A stretch of 8,608 nucleotides of DNA from Micrococcales bacterium (lineage in GTDB: Bacteria; Actinomycetota; Actinomycetes; Actinomycetales; Cellulomonadaceae). Positions 1 to 6,162 of the stretch are shown here, piece after piece (the first letter of the stretch is position 1; each line of letters starts with the position of its first letter). Location of the stretch: positions 1-8,608 of the forward strand of contig WRCL01000055.1 of NCBI GenBank assembly GCA_009783975.1. The letters are read 5' to 3'. The translations under genes and the position numbers were made by a program. Under the pieces are notes generated by a model, which saw nothing but the letters and a program-made list of their open reading frames with translations, did no database searches and was not told the origin of the DNA.

Positions 1-782
1 ACACCCGCACCAGGCAAGAACGTGACGCTGACGCCCTGGTCGCGTTGGCCCAATACTCTGTGGACACCCCACCAGAACGCCTGTCAGCAGAACGCCCCCA
101 CATCGCACTTGTCGTCTCCGAGGACACATGGGCCGGGCTGCGCCAACAACACACCGACGACGACGCTACGACCAGCCCTGGGGCCGGGTCGACCGCCGCG
201 GTGGTCGCTGCGCTCGACGGGCACGAACCGGTGCGTGACATCGACGGGATCGTCTGGCCGGCGTCTGAGCTGGCGGCCCTGGCGTGTGATTGTGAGATCA
301 CGCGCATGGTCATCGACGCACGAAGCCAGGTCCTGGACGCCGGGCACGAGGTCCGGTTGTTCCACGGGCACCAACGCCGGGTCATCACCACCCGCGACGG
401 AGGGTGCGCATGGCCAGGGTGCACGATGCCAGTCAGGTACACCGAGCTTCACCACATGGACTGGTGGGTCCGCAACGGAACCACATCAGTCGAACGCGGG
501 ATCGCGTTGTGCTCATGGCACCACCACCGCGTCCACGACCTGGACCTTGCGATCGAACGACTACCACGACCTGGACGAGGACTGGCTGGGCAAGCCACCG
601 CGGCATACCGGTTCTTGCGACGTGACGGAACCGTGTTCTGCGACGAACAACCACACCCACCAGGGCCCGGCGACACACCAGCCTTTGCCGATCGCGACCG
701 GGCGGCAAACCCAAACCACAGACCAGACGTCGGCGACCCTGGACGGGCAAGCCCGGCTCCACCGAGCGAGGCGCTGTTCTGA
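1..782 (+). CDS. DUF222/13E12-type HNH endonuclease-domain protein, 3' part
   Basis: The frame is open from base 3 to the TGA at 780-782 and has no stop before the left edge, so the gene starts outside the window; the in-frame TTG at 45 is not taken as a start. About 259 residues are visible. The first part (ADALVALAQY, later LACDCEITRMVID) resembles the end of a DUF222 domain. It is followed by an HNH module at about 405-536: CAWPGC (codons 405-422), ELHHMDWW, then LCSWHHHRVH. The paired Cys and His residues fit the zinc-binding HNH fold of the 13E12 repeat family, which is abundant and often multicopy in actinobacteria. The Asn usually seen before the LC..HH strand is replaced (VERGIALC, where many relatives have DN or EN). 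After the HNH comes AYRFLRRDGTVF and a Pro/Asp-rich tail with no recognisable fold. Cleavage activity and biological role are unknown. G+C looks lower than in the flanking genes. Confidence 0.85.
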   Translation, partial: TRTRQERDADALVALAQYSVDTPPERLSAERPHIALVVSEDTWAGLRQQHTDDDATTSPGAGSTAAVVAALDGHEPVRDIDGIVWPASELAALACDCEITRMVIDARSQVLDAGHEVRLFHGHQRRVITTRDGGCAWPGCTMPVRYTELHHMDWWVRNGTTSVERGIALCSWHHHRVHDLDLAIERLPRPGRGLAGQATAAYRFLRRDGTVFCDEQPHPPGPGDTPAFADRDRAANPNHRPDVGDPGRASPAPPSEALF

Positions 783-1016
783 CGTGCGCTCGTCCGGCTC
801 GGCAGGACACCAACCTGGAGGCCACCACGCTTGTGCTACACCTGGTCTGACTGAGCACCTGCACGCGAGTCCGGAGCGGGGCCCGGGTCTGGGCAGGGCA
901 GGTGCAGAGGAACTCGCTGTCAGCGTGGGCCAGGCAGGCGGCCAGCGAAGGTGGCCGGCGGTGAGGATGCGCTGGTGCGAACGACGGGCTGCGCACTCGG
1001 CGTCGGCCGGTGCTGC
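783..1016. other. Convergent intergenic spacer between the HNH gene and recG
   Basis: This 234-bp spacer lies between two facing gene ends. I see no credible reading frame here: frames that cross it on either strand are continuations of shadow frames of recG or of the HNH gene. The only structure noted is a GC-rich inverted repeat at 855-905. Confidence 0.6.
855..905. terminator. Possible bidirectional terminator hairpin
   Basis: GCACCTGC at 855-862 is the exact reverse complement of GCAGGTGC at 898-905. The 35-base interval between them is very GC-rich and contains GGGGCCCGGG at 878-887, which can fold further. The position between two convergent genes suits transcript termination. There is no T-tract on either side, so a classical intrinsic terminator is not shown. 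The call rests on symmetry and position only. Confidence 0.25.
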
Positions 1017-3278
1017 TCAGCTGCGGTCGAGGAACTCGTCGTCGGCTTGGGCTAGGCGGTGGGCTATTGCTATCGCCAACGCGGGGTGGGCGGTGAGGGT
1101 GGGGTCGGCGGTGAGGATACGTTGGGCTTCGGTGCGGGCGGCGATGATGACGTCTTCGTCGCGGGTGACGCGCAGCAGGCGCAGGGAGCTGGCGGTGCCG
1201 GACTGGGCGGCGCCGAGGACGTCGCCTTCGCGGCGTTGTTCCAGGTCGAGGCGGGCGAGCTCGAAACCGTCGGTGGTGCGTTCCAGGGCGCGTAGACGGG
1301 CGACTGCCGGGAGCGGCGACGGACCGCGGTCGGGGTCGCCAGGGGCGAGGCCAAGGGTGGGTGTGGGGTCGTCGAGGACTGGCGAGACCAGCAGGCACAG
1401 ACCCGGTGATGTGCCGCGGCCCACACGGCCTCGCAGCTGGTGCAGCTGAGAAATCCCGAAACGGTCAGCGTCCAGCACGACCATGACTGCGGCTTCTGGG
1501 ACGTCGACACCAACCTCGACGACAGTTGTGGCGACGAGCACAGGCACGCGGCCTGAGGCGAAGTCGGAAAAAGCGCGCTCCTTGGCCTCGCCGGTCATGC
1601 GCCCGTGCAGGACGCCGATGGCGACACCGGCCAGCGCGGGTTCGTCGGCGAGCTCAGCTGCGACGTCGACGACGCTGCGCAGCGGCGGGCGTGTGTCGGC
1701 GGTCTCCTCGTCGAGGGCGACGAGGTCGTCAGGTTCGTCGGTCGCGTCGATCCGGGGGGCGACGACGAACGCGCGGGCCCCGGTGTGCGCAGCCTCGGCG
1801 ACGCGTTGCCAGGTGCGGGCCATCCACGCGGGACGGCCGGCGTGGACGGCGTGGGTGACGACTGCCGGGCGGCCGGCGGGGACCTCGCGCAGGGTGCTGG
1901 TCTCCAGGTCGCCGAAGACGGTCATCGCCACGGTCCGGGGGATGGGTGTGGCGGTCATGACGAGGATGTGCGGGACGGTCGTGGCTTTGGTGCGCAGGGC
2001 GTCGCGTTGTTCCACGCCGAACCGGTGCTGCTCGTCGACGACGACCAGGCCCAGGTCCGCGAACTGCACATGGTCGCTGAGCAGGGCATGGGTACCGACG
2101 ACGATCCCCGCGGCGCCGCTGGCGGCATCAGCCAAGGCCTGCCTGCGTGCTGGTGCTGAGAGCCCACCGGTGAGCAAGGTCACGCCGGTGGCGTGCTCGG
2201 CGGCACCGAGCTCACCGGCGTGGGCAAGGTCGCCGAGCATGGTGCGGACCGTGGCCAGGTGCTGCACGGCGAGGACCTCGGTCGGCGCGAGCAACGCAGC
2301 CTGGCCACCAGCGTCGACGACCTGGAGCATGGCACGCAGGGCGACGACGGTCTTGCCGGAACCGACCTCACACTGCAGCAGCCGTTGCATGGGGGTGGCC
2401 AGGGCGAGCTCACCGGCGAGCTCGGCGCCGACCTCGCGCTGGCCGTCGGTGAGCGTGAACGGCAGCCGGGCGTCGAACGCGTCGAGCAGACCGCCGACAC
2501 GCGGTGGGCGGGCGGTCGCGACATGGTCCGCAGCCTGGGCACGACGCCGGACAAGCTCGGCCTGCAAGACGAAGGCCTCTTCGAACCGTAGACGCCTGTG
2601 CGCGGTGCGCCAGTCAGCCTCGCAGTGCGGTTCGTGGACCTGGCGCAGGGCCTGGACCAGGGGCATGAGGCCGTGGGCGGCACGCACGTCATCGGGCAAC
2701 GGGTCGTCGACCTCGCCAGGGTGCAACGGACCGAGCACTGTGGCCACAGCCTTGCCGATCGCGGCTGAGTCGATGGCTGAGCTGGCTGGGTACACCGGTT
2801 TGGGCCAGGTCTCACACGGGTCCAGGTCGCGGTCGCCCATCTCGTCGAACTTGGGGTGGCGCAGCTCCATCGCGCCCCTGCGGGCGTGGACGACGCCGGA
2901 GAACCACGCCCGGCACCCGCGCTGGAGCACCTTTTGGTGGTAGCCCAGCGCCCGGGCGCTGTTGGCGAAGAACACCATCCGCATCTCGTCGTGCGCGTCG
3001 GCGATGACCACTTCGAACAGCGATTTTTGCCCAGCGGTGCGGCGCATCGACGATCGTGTGACCTCGCCGACGACCATGACCCGGTCTCCTTCTCGCAGGT
3101 CACCCAAGCGGGTGAGGACGCCCGGGTCGACGTACCGGCGCGGGTAGTACCGCAACAGCTCGCCGACGGTTGTGGGGCCCAGCGCCTGCAGCGCGCGGAC
3201 GGTGGTCGGGGCGAGCACGGTCGTCAGGTGTTGGTCGAGCAGGTGCCCGGACGCCACAGCGTCGGCGGGGCGGACCAT
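1017..3278 (-). CDS. recG: ATP-dependent DNA helicase RecG
   Basis: RecG is a monomeric double-strand DNA translocase that regresses stalled replication forks and processes branched recombination intermediates. The 753-residue product has the whole family layout. An N-terminal wedge/OB-fold region covers about residues 1-250 (GELLRYYPRRYVDP at 38-52, FFANSARALGY near 103-113). The SF2 motor follows: Walker A EVGSGKT at 304-310, TEVLAVQH at 333-340, GTHALL at 395-400, DEQH box at 415-418, TATPIPRT at 442-449, VLHGRM at 556-561, VATTVVEVGVDVPEA at 582-596 and QLHQLRGRVGRG at 611-622. The RecG-specific C-terminal part includes RRREGDVLG-like QRREGDVLGAAQSG (681-694). The start is ATG; its A is also the last base of the upstream DAK2-gene stop (TGATG), with GGGGG seven bases before the ATG. 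The pair therefore looks co-transcribed and translationally coupled. Length is normal and no motif is missing. The residue before Walker A is Cys303, where Gly is usual. Confidence 0.97.
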   Translation of the reverse strand: MVRPADAVASGHLLDQHLTTVLAPTTVRALQALGPTTVGELLRYYPRRYVDPGVLTRLGDLREGDRVMVVGEVTRSSMRRTAGQKSLFEVVIADAHDEMRMVFFANSARALGYHQKVLQRGCRAWFSGVVHARRGAMELRHPKFDEMGDRDLDPCETWPKPVYPASSAIDSAAIGKAVATVLGPLHPGEVDDPLPDDVRAAHGLMPLVQALRQVHEPHCEADWRTAHRRLRFEEAFVLQAELVRRRAQAADHVATARPPRVGGLLDAFDARLPFTLTDGQREVGAELAGELALATPMQRLLQCEVGSGKTVVALRAMLQVVDAGGQAALLAPTEVLAVQHLATVRTMLGDLAHAGELGAAEHATGVTLLTGGLSAPARRQALADAASGAAGIVVGTHALLSDHVQFADLGLVVVDEQHRFGVEQRDALRTKATTVPHILVMTATPIPRTVAMTVFGDLETSTLREVPAGRPAVVTHAVHAGRPAWMARTWQRVAEAAHTGARAFVVAPRIDATDEPDDLVALDEETADTRPPLRSVVDVAAELADEPALAGVAIGVLHGRMTGEAKERAFSDFASGRVPVLVATTVVEVGVDVPEAAVMVVLDADRFGISQLHQLRGRVGRGTSPGLCLLVSPVLDDPTPTLGLAPGDPDRGPSPLPAVARLRALERTTDGFELARLDLEQRREGDVLGAAQSGTASSLRLLRVTRDEDVIIAARTEAQRILTADPTLTAHPALAIAIAHRLAQADDEFLDRS

Positions 3279-4621
3279 CAGTCAACCCCCAGGCGCCACG
3301 TCGGACCACTGGCGGGACCAACAAGCACGAGCTCTAGACCGCACGAGGCCGCCAGGTCACGCACAGCGACGAGGTCGGCGCCGGCCGGGGCGACGACAGT
3401 GAGGACCTCACCGCCGTCGACGAGCAGGCCAGCCAAGACCGGGCCGAGGTCGGTGGTCTCGGCGGTGCGCACACGGTGGACGGCAGCAGCGACATCAGCG
3501 CCCTCGTCCGCGGCGGTGCAGGCCACAGCGGCACGGACCGGGTCGCAGGTCATCGCTGATGCCATGGCAGCGAGCTCGGGGTCGGTCGCGAGCACGTGGG
3601 CGCCGGCGGCTGCCACGAGTGCGCGCAGGTGACCAGGGACGACGGCACCGCCAGGGACGACGACAACCGCGCCGGCGGCGGCGTACCAGGCGACCAGACC
3701 GGTGTCGGCAGTGACGACGACGGGCCCGCCTGGGGCGCTGGTGATCGCGCGGACCACACCGAGGCGGAGCTGGTCCGGGGCGACGAGCCCGACCGCGGTC
3801 GCCGGGTCGTCAGTGTGGACGTGGGTGCGCCACTCGTCCCCGAGCCCGGTCAGCGCAGCAGCCGAACCGGTGGCGGCCAACCGGCCACGGTCGACTTCCA
3901 CGGTGATGTGCAACATGACCTCGAACGCACCGCCGGACTGGTCTGGTTGGTGAGGCTCGACGCCAGCCTCGGGCAACCACGCACCCGCAGGTGGGCTGGT
4001 GCCGAGCAGGCCGGCGAGCACCTCGAGCACGACGAGCAACGCGCACGCACCAGCGTCGATCACCCCGGCTGAGCGCAGCACGGGGTGGTGGGCGCTGGTC
4101 TCGGCGAGCCTGGCACGCACAGCGTCCAACGCCTCGGGCAGCACAGTGGCCATGGTGTGCGACGGCCGGGCTGCCACAGCGTCGGCGACCTGCTGGGCAA
4201 CTTCGAGCACAGTGCCCGGCCAGGGGTCGGCCACCACCTGGCGCGCCCCGGCTGCGGCCATGCCCAGCGCATCAGCGAGGCGGGTGACGTCGCTGGTCGC
4301 GTGATCGGCAAGTCCGGCGGCAAGCCCGGCGAACCAGCCCGAGACGATGACGCCTGAGCTCCCCCGCGCCTGGCGCAGGGACCCGGCAGCCAGGAGCCGC
4401 ACAGCCTCACCGAGGTGCTGGGTCGGTGAGGCAGCGACCGCCTCGCGCCCGCCGAGCAGGGTGAAGGTGACGTTCTGGCCGGTGTCGGCGTCAGCGACAG
4501 GGAACACGTTGAGCGCGTCGATCCGCGGCGCGACCACGCGGAGCCGGTCGACGCAGGCGTCAGCCCACCGTTGGACGAGGGTACCGTCGAACTGCACCCC
4601 GGCCGTCGTGTGACGTTCCAC
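3278..4621 (-). CDS. DAK2-domain (FakA-like) protein, putative kinase subunit
   Basis: The 447-residue product belongs to the DAK2/FakA-like family. Characterised FakA proteins supply the ATP-binding subunit of fatty acid kinase and work with a lipid-binding FakB partner; no FakB is in this window. The DAK2 domain occupies about residues 10-205: IDALNVFPVADADTGQN (34-50) keeps both metal-binding Asp (D44, D46) but departs from the usual PDGDTG, RQARGSSGVIVS (83-94) matches the GARGNSG loop, and GTVLEV follows at 136-141. A middle domain carries FEVMLHITVEV (233-243) and THVHTDDP (266-273). The C-terminal region (about 285-447) is divergent and lacks the GGQTMNPST-type segment. Many relatives are about 520-560 residues, so this one is short. 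The GTG start is supported by GGAGGG four bases upstream. In many actinobacteria this gene sits between rpmB and recG, as here. The substrate is not shown by the sequence. Confidence 0.85.
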   Translation of the reverse strand: MERHTTAGVQFDGTLVQRWADACVDRLRVVAPRIDALNVFPVADADTGQNVTFTLLGGREAVAASPTQHLGEAVRLLAAGSLRQARGSSGVIVSGWFAGLAAGLADHATSDVTRLADALGMAAAGARQVVADPWPGTVLEVAQQVADAVAARPSHTMATVLPEALDAVRARLAETSAHHPVLRSAGVIDAGACALLVVLEVLAGLLGTSPPAGAWLPEAGVEPHQPDQSGGAFEVMLHITVEVDRGRLAATGSAAALTGLGDEWRTHVHTDDPATAVGLVAPDQLRLGVVRAITSAPGGPVVVTADTGLVAWYAAAGAVVVVPGGAVVPGHLRALVAAAGAHVLATDPELAAMASAMTCDPVRAAVACTAADEGADVAAAVHRVRTAETTDLGPVLAGLLVDGGEVLTVVAPAGADLVAVRDLAASCGLELVLVGPASGPTWRLGVD

Positions 4622-4631
4622 TCAACCCTCC

Positions 4632-4647
4632 GGTTCTCCTGGGAACC
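4632..4647. repeat. Inverted repeat in the leader of the DAK2-recG unit
   Basis: GGTTC at 4632-4636 and GAACC at 4643-4647 flank six bases, giving the near-palindrome GGTTCTCCTGGGAACC. It lies directly upstream of the ribosome-binding site (GGAGGG on the - strand, 4631-4626) of the DAK2 gene. It could be an operator or a small leader hairpin. The arms are short and chance is possible. Confidence 0.3.
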
Positions 4648-4670
4648 ACTGTGCCGCATCCGGGCGACAT

Positions 4671-4700
4671 TTGGGCGGATGCTCGCCGGTGGGATAAACT
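4671..4700 (+). promoter_or_regulatory. Candidate promoter of rpmB
   Basis: TTGGGC at 4671-4676 and TAAACT at 4695-4700 are separated by 18 bases and read toward rpmB. The -10 fits the actinobacterial TAnnnT pattern and four of six TATAAT positions; the -35 matches only the TTG. This would give a leader of about 115 bases. TAGCAT at 4723-4728 is an alternative -10 but has no good -35. The 200-bp region must also carry the divergent promoter for the DAK2-recG unit, which I could not place. Confidence 0.4.
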
Positions 4701-4821
4701 CGCTAGGTTGTTCCGAGCCCCGTAGCATCGTGACAGCACCACCTGGAGCGTCTGTGCCCGTGCGGCTGACGGTCTGCCGCACCACCGCACACCACACACG
4801 TGCACGAACTGGAGATTCACT

Positions 4822-5013
4822 ATGGCCGCCGTCTGCGACGTCTGCGCCAAGCGCCCATCCTTCGGGCACAACGTCTCGCACTCTCACGTGAAGACCAAGC
4901 GGCGCTGGAACCCGAACATCCAGCGGGTCCGGGTGATCATCGGTGGCACCCACAAACGCCTCAACGTGTGCACCTCGTGCCTCAAGGCCGGCAAGGTCCA
5001 GCGCGCAGGCTAG
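4822..5013 (+). CDS. rpmB: 50S ribosomal protein L28
   Basis: L28 is a small protein of the large ribosomal subunit. The 63-residue product is full length and highly conserved: [20 protein letters not shown] at residues 5-24, [13 protein letters not shown] at 25-37 and [15 protein letters not shown] at 47-61. Two CXXC pairs (C5/C8 and C50/C53) identify the zinc-binding C+ form of L28; the zinc-independent paralogue, often under Zur control in actinobacteria, lacks them. The ATG is preceded by GGAG (4811-4814) with seven bases between. The gene is divergent from the DAK2-recG unit, and its TAG stop overlaps the stop of the convergent thiL. Confidence 0.98.
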   Translation: MAAVCDVCAKRPSFGHNVSHSHVKTKRRWNPNIQRVRVIIGGTHKRLNVCTSCLKAGKVQRAG

Positions 5014-5954
5014 CCAAAGTGGTCCCAGCCGGACACTGTCGGCTGCTGACCGGCGACTGTGACGCCCTGGCCAGCCACGACGTGGCCGACCGGGCGGAAC
5101 CCGTGAGCGAGCGCACCGGGGAACGTCGCGAGCAGACCATGGTCCTCTCCCCCGCCGAGCACCCAGTCGTCTGCCTGCGCGCCCACAACAGCAGCGGCAC
5201 CAGCCAGACGCGCGAGGTCGTCGGCGAACGCCTGAGCCACACTGTCGAACGCGATCTGCACCCCTGACGCACTGGCGATCCGCTGTGCGTCGCGCACGAG
5301 GCCGTCAGACACGTCAAGCATCGCGCTGGCCCCGGCCCGGGCTGCTGCGGGCCCAGCGGCCAACGGGGCACGAGGGCACAGGTACGCCCCGACGAGCTCG
5401 TCGTCACGTCGACCGGCGACGAGCAGGGCCAGACCTGCCGCTGACCACCCGGCGACCCCGGCGTGCGCGACTGTGTCACCTGGGCGTGCCCCGCTGCGGC
5501 GCACAGGTGCACGTCCAGCGAGGTCGCCGTGGGCGGTGACGGCGACCTGGACCGACGGCCCTGCTGACAGGTCCCCGCCGACGACGCCGACGCCGAGCGG
5601 TGCGCACACGGCGGCCAACCCCTCGGCCAGGCCGGTGACGAACGCGACGGGCAGGTCCGGTGGCACAGTGAGCGCGACGACGAGGGCGGTCGGGCTGGCG
5701 CCCATCGCGGCGACGTCGGCAAGGTTCTGCATCGCCGCACGTGCACCCACATCAGCCCCCGACGACCATTCCCGACGAAAGTGCTGGTCCTCGACCAGGA
5801 CGTCGGTGGTCACGACGAACCGGCCGTCACCAGCGACGACGACTGCTGCGTCATCGCCTGGACCTAGGAAGGTGCTGCGACCGGCTGGGAGCCGGGCGGC
5901 GACGAGCGCGACGAGCGCGTCCTCGTCGAGGTCGGCGACCCGGGCTGTGTCCAC
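5010..5954 (-). CDS. thiL: Thiamine-monophosphate kinase ThiL
   Basis: ThiL phosphorylates thiamine monophosphate with ATP to thiamine diphosphate, the last step of cofactor synthesis in the cytoplasm. The 314-residue product has the family motifs in order: GPGDDAAVV (31-39), [11 protein letters not shown] (49-59), [12 protein letters not shown] (77-88), GGDLSAGP (126-133), LDVSDGL (213-219), GGGEDHGLL (267-275) and the C-terminal GWDHF (309-313). The acidic Mg-ATP-binding residues are present and the length is normal. GTG at 5954 is the earliest possible start, because an in-frame TAG lies four codons upstream. No Shine-Dalgarno sequence precedes it, while a -35/-10 pair ends six bases before the GTG, which suggests a leaderless message. 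The TAG stop lies inside the shared CTAG at 5010-5013 with rpmB. No other thiamine gene and no TPP riboswitch is visible nearby. Confidence 0.96.
   Translation of the reverse strand: MDTARVADLDEDALVALVAARLPAGRSTFLGPGDDAAVVVAGDGRFVVTTDVLVEDQHFRREWSSGADVGARAAMQNLADVAAMGASPTALVVALTVPPDLPVAFVTGLAEGLAAVCAPLGVGVVGGDLSAGPSVQVAVTAHGDLAGRAPVRRSGARPGDTVAHAGVAGWSAAGLALLVAGRRDDELVGAYLCPRAPLAAGPAAARAGASAMLDVSDGLVRDAQRIASASGVQIAFDSVAQAFADDLARLAGAAAVVGAQADDWVLGGGEDHGLLATFPGALAHGFRPVGHVVAGQGVTVAGQQPTVSGWDHFG
5026..5045 (+). terminator. Possible rpmB terminator hairpin inside the thiL 3' end
   Basis: CAGCCG (5026-5031) and CGGCTG (5040-5045) form a perfect six-base-pair stem with an eight-base loop, 12 bases after the rpmB stop. 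No T-tract follows. The sequence is also thiL coding sequence (near the SGWDHF end), so the symmetry may be incidental. Confidence 0.25.
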
Positions 5955-5960
5955 CCGGTC

Positions 5961-5990
5961 ACGCTAGTGGCCCTGGTGTTCGCCGGACAA
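5961..5990 (-). promoter_or_regulatory. Candidate leaderless promoter of thiL
   Basis: On the - strand TTGTCC (5990-5985) and TAGCGT (5966-5961) are 18 bases apart. The -35 matches four of six consensus positions and the -10 fits TAnnnT. The -10 ends six bases before the thiL GTG, so transcription would begin at or next to the start codon. The absence of any Shine-Dalgarno sequence agrees with this. Confidence 0.55.
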
Positions 5991-6060
5991 GACAGAGCAC
6001 TCGTGATGCGAAACCGGCCGCTGCGCGCCTGACGCGCGGTAGGCTCGATGGTGCTCTGTC
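5991..6060. repeat. Perfect 10-bp inverted repeat split by 50 bp in a divergent control region
   Basis: GACAGAGCAC at 5991-6000 is the exact reverse complement of GTGCTCTGTC at 6051-6060. The left arm abuts the -35 of the thiL promoter. The right arm would cover the expected start of transcription for the opposite gene if TAGGCT (6040-6045) is its -10. Centre-to-centre distance is 60 bp. The arrangement suggests paired operator sites for a regulator acting on both genes; no regulator gene is in the window. Confidence 0.45.
6040..6045 (+). promoter_or_regulatory. Candidate -10 element for the Hsp70-like gene
   Basis: TAGGCT fits TAnnnT and would place the transcription start near 6052, about 17 bases before the AAGGAG at 6069. 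No convincing -35 lies 16-19 bases upstream, so this is a weak call. A five-base-pair symmetry (GCGCG at 6023-6027, CGCGC at 6033-6037) lies just upstream. Confidence 0.25.
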
Positions 6061-6070
6061 CGCCGCTGAA

Positions 6071-6092
6071 GGAGAACCGTGGAGGCTTCTCC
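6071..6092 (+). promoter_or_regulatory. Possible hairpin covering a ribosome-binding site
   Basis: GGAGAA (6071-6076) can pair with TTCTCC (6087-6092) across a ten-base loop. The left arm is the Shine-Dalgarno sequence of the small ORF starting at GTG 6079, and the loop contains that start codon. If it forms in the mRNA it would limit initiation there. The stem is only six pairs. Confidence 0.3.
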
Positions 6093-6162
6093 CCCGCTGG
6101 TCCCAGGCCACGCACGACGTCGTGCCGGCCTGGTCGCACCCATACCCGAGGTGGCATGGTGA
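6079..6162 (+). CDS. Possible leader peptide, 27 codons
   Basis: A short frame begins with GTG at 6079 and ends with TGA at 6160-6162. It has a better ribosome-binding site than most genes here: AAGGAG at 6069-6074, four bases before the GTG. The product starts VEASPPLVPGHARRRAG and ends EVAW; it has an Arg triplet and no membrane segment. Its stop overlaps the start of the Hsp70-like gene: GTG at 6159 and TGA at 6160 form GTGA, a common form of translational coupling. I do not recognise the peptide. It could be a leader controlling the downstream gene or a chance frame with a good ribosome site. Confidence 0.35.
   Translation: MEASPPLVPGHARRRAGLVAPIPEVAW

Noticed and set aside
45..47. TTG 45 as the start of the HNH gene
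   Set aside because: The frame stays open to the left edge and the residues before it (DADALVALA) fit the DUF222 domain.
301..310. Cys303 before RecG Walker A as a defect
   Set aside because: The essential GSGKT and all other helicase motifs are intact, and the position precedes the catalytic loop.
22..1449. Long + strand frame of 475 codons over the HNH gene, the spacer and the recG end
   Set aside because: It runs through HNH coding in the wrong frame and antisense to recG, and the product is a low-complexity Arg/Ser/Thr-rich string with no domain.
1483..2943. 486-codon + strand frame opposite recG
   Set aside because: It is antisense to a complete, motif-perfect recG; long shadow frames are expected at this G+C.
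5955..6078. TPP riboswitch upstream of thiL
   Set aside because: There is no THI-box-like sequence, and the likely transcription start leaves no leader.
6048..6155. Upstream extension of the Hsp70-like gene to ATG 6048
   Set aside because: The added residues are unlike any Hsp70 N-terminus, there is no ribosome site before 6048, and the ATG would lie between the candidate -10 and the expected transcription start.
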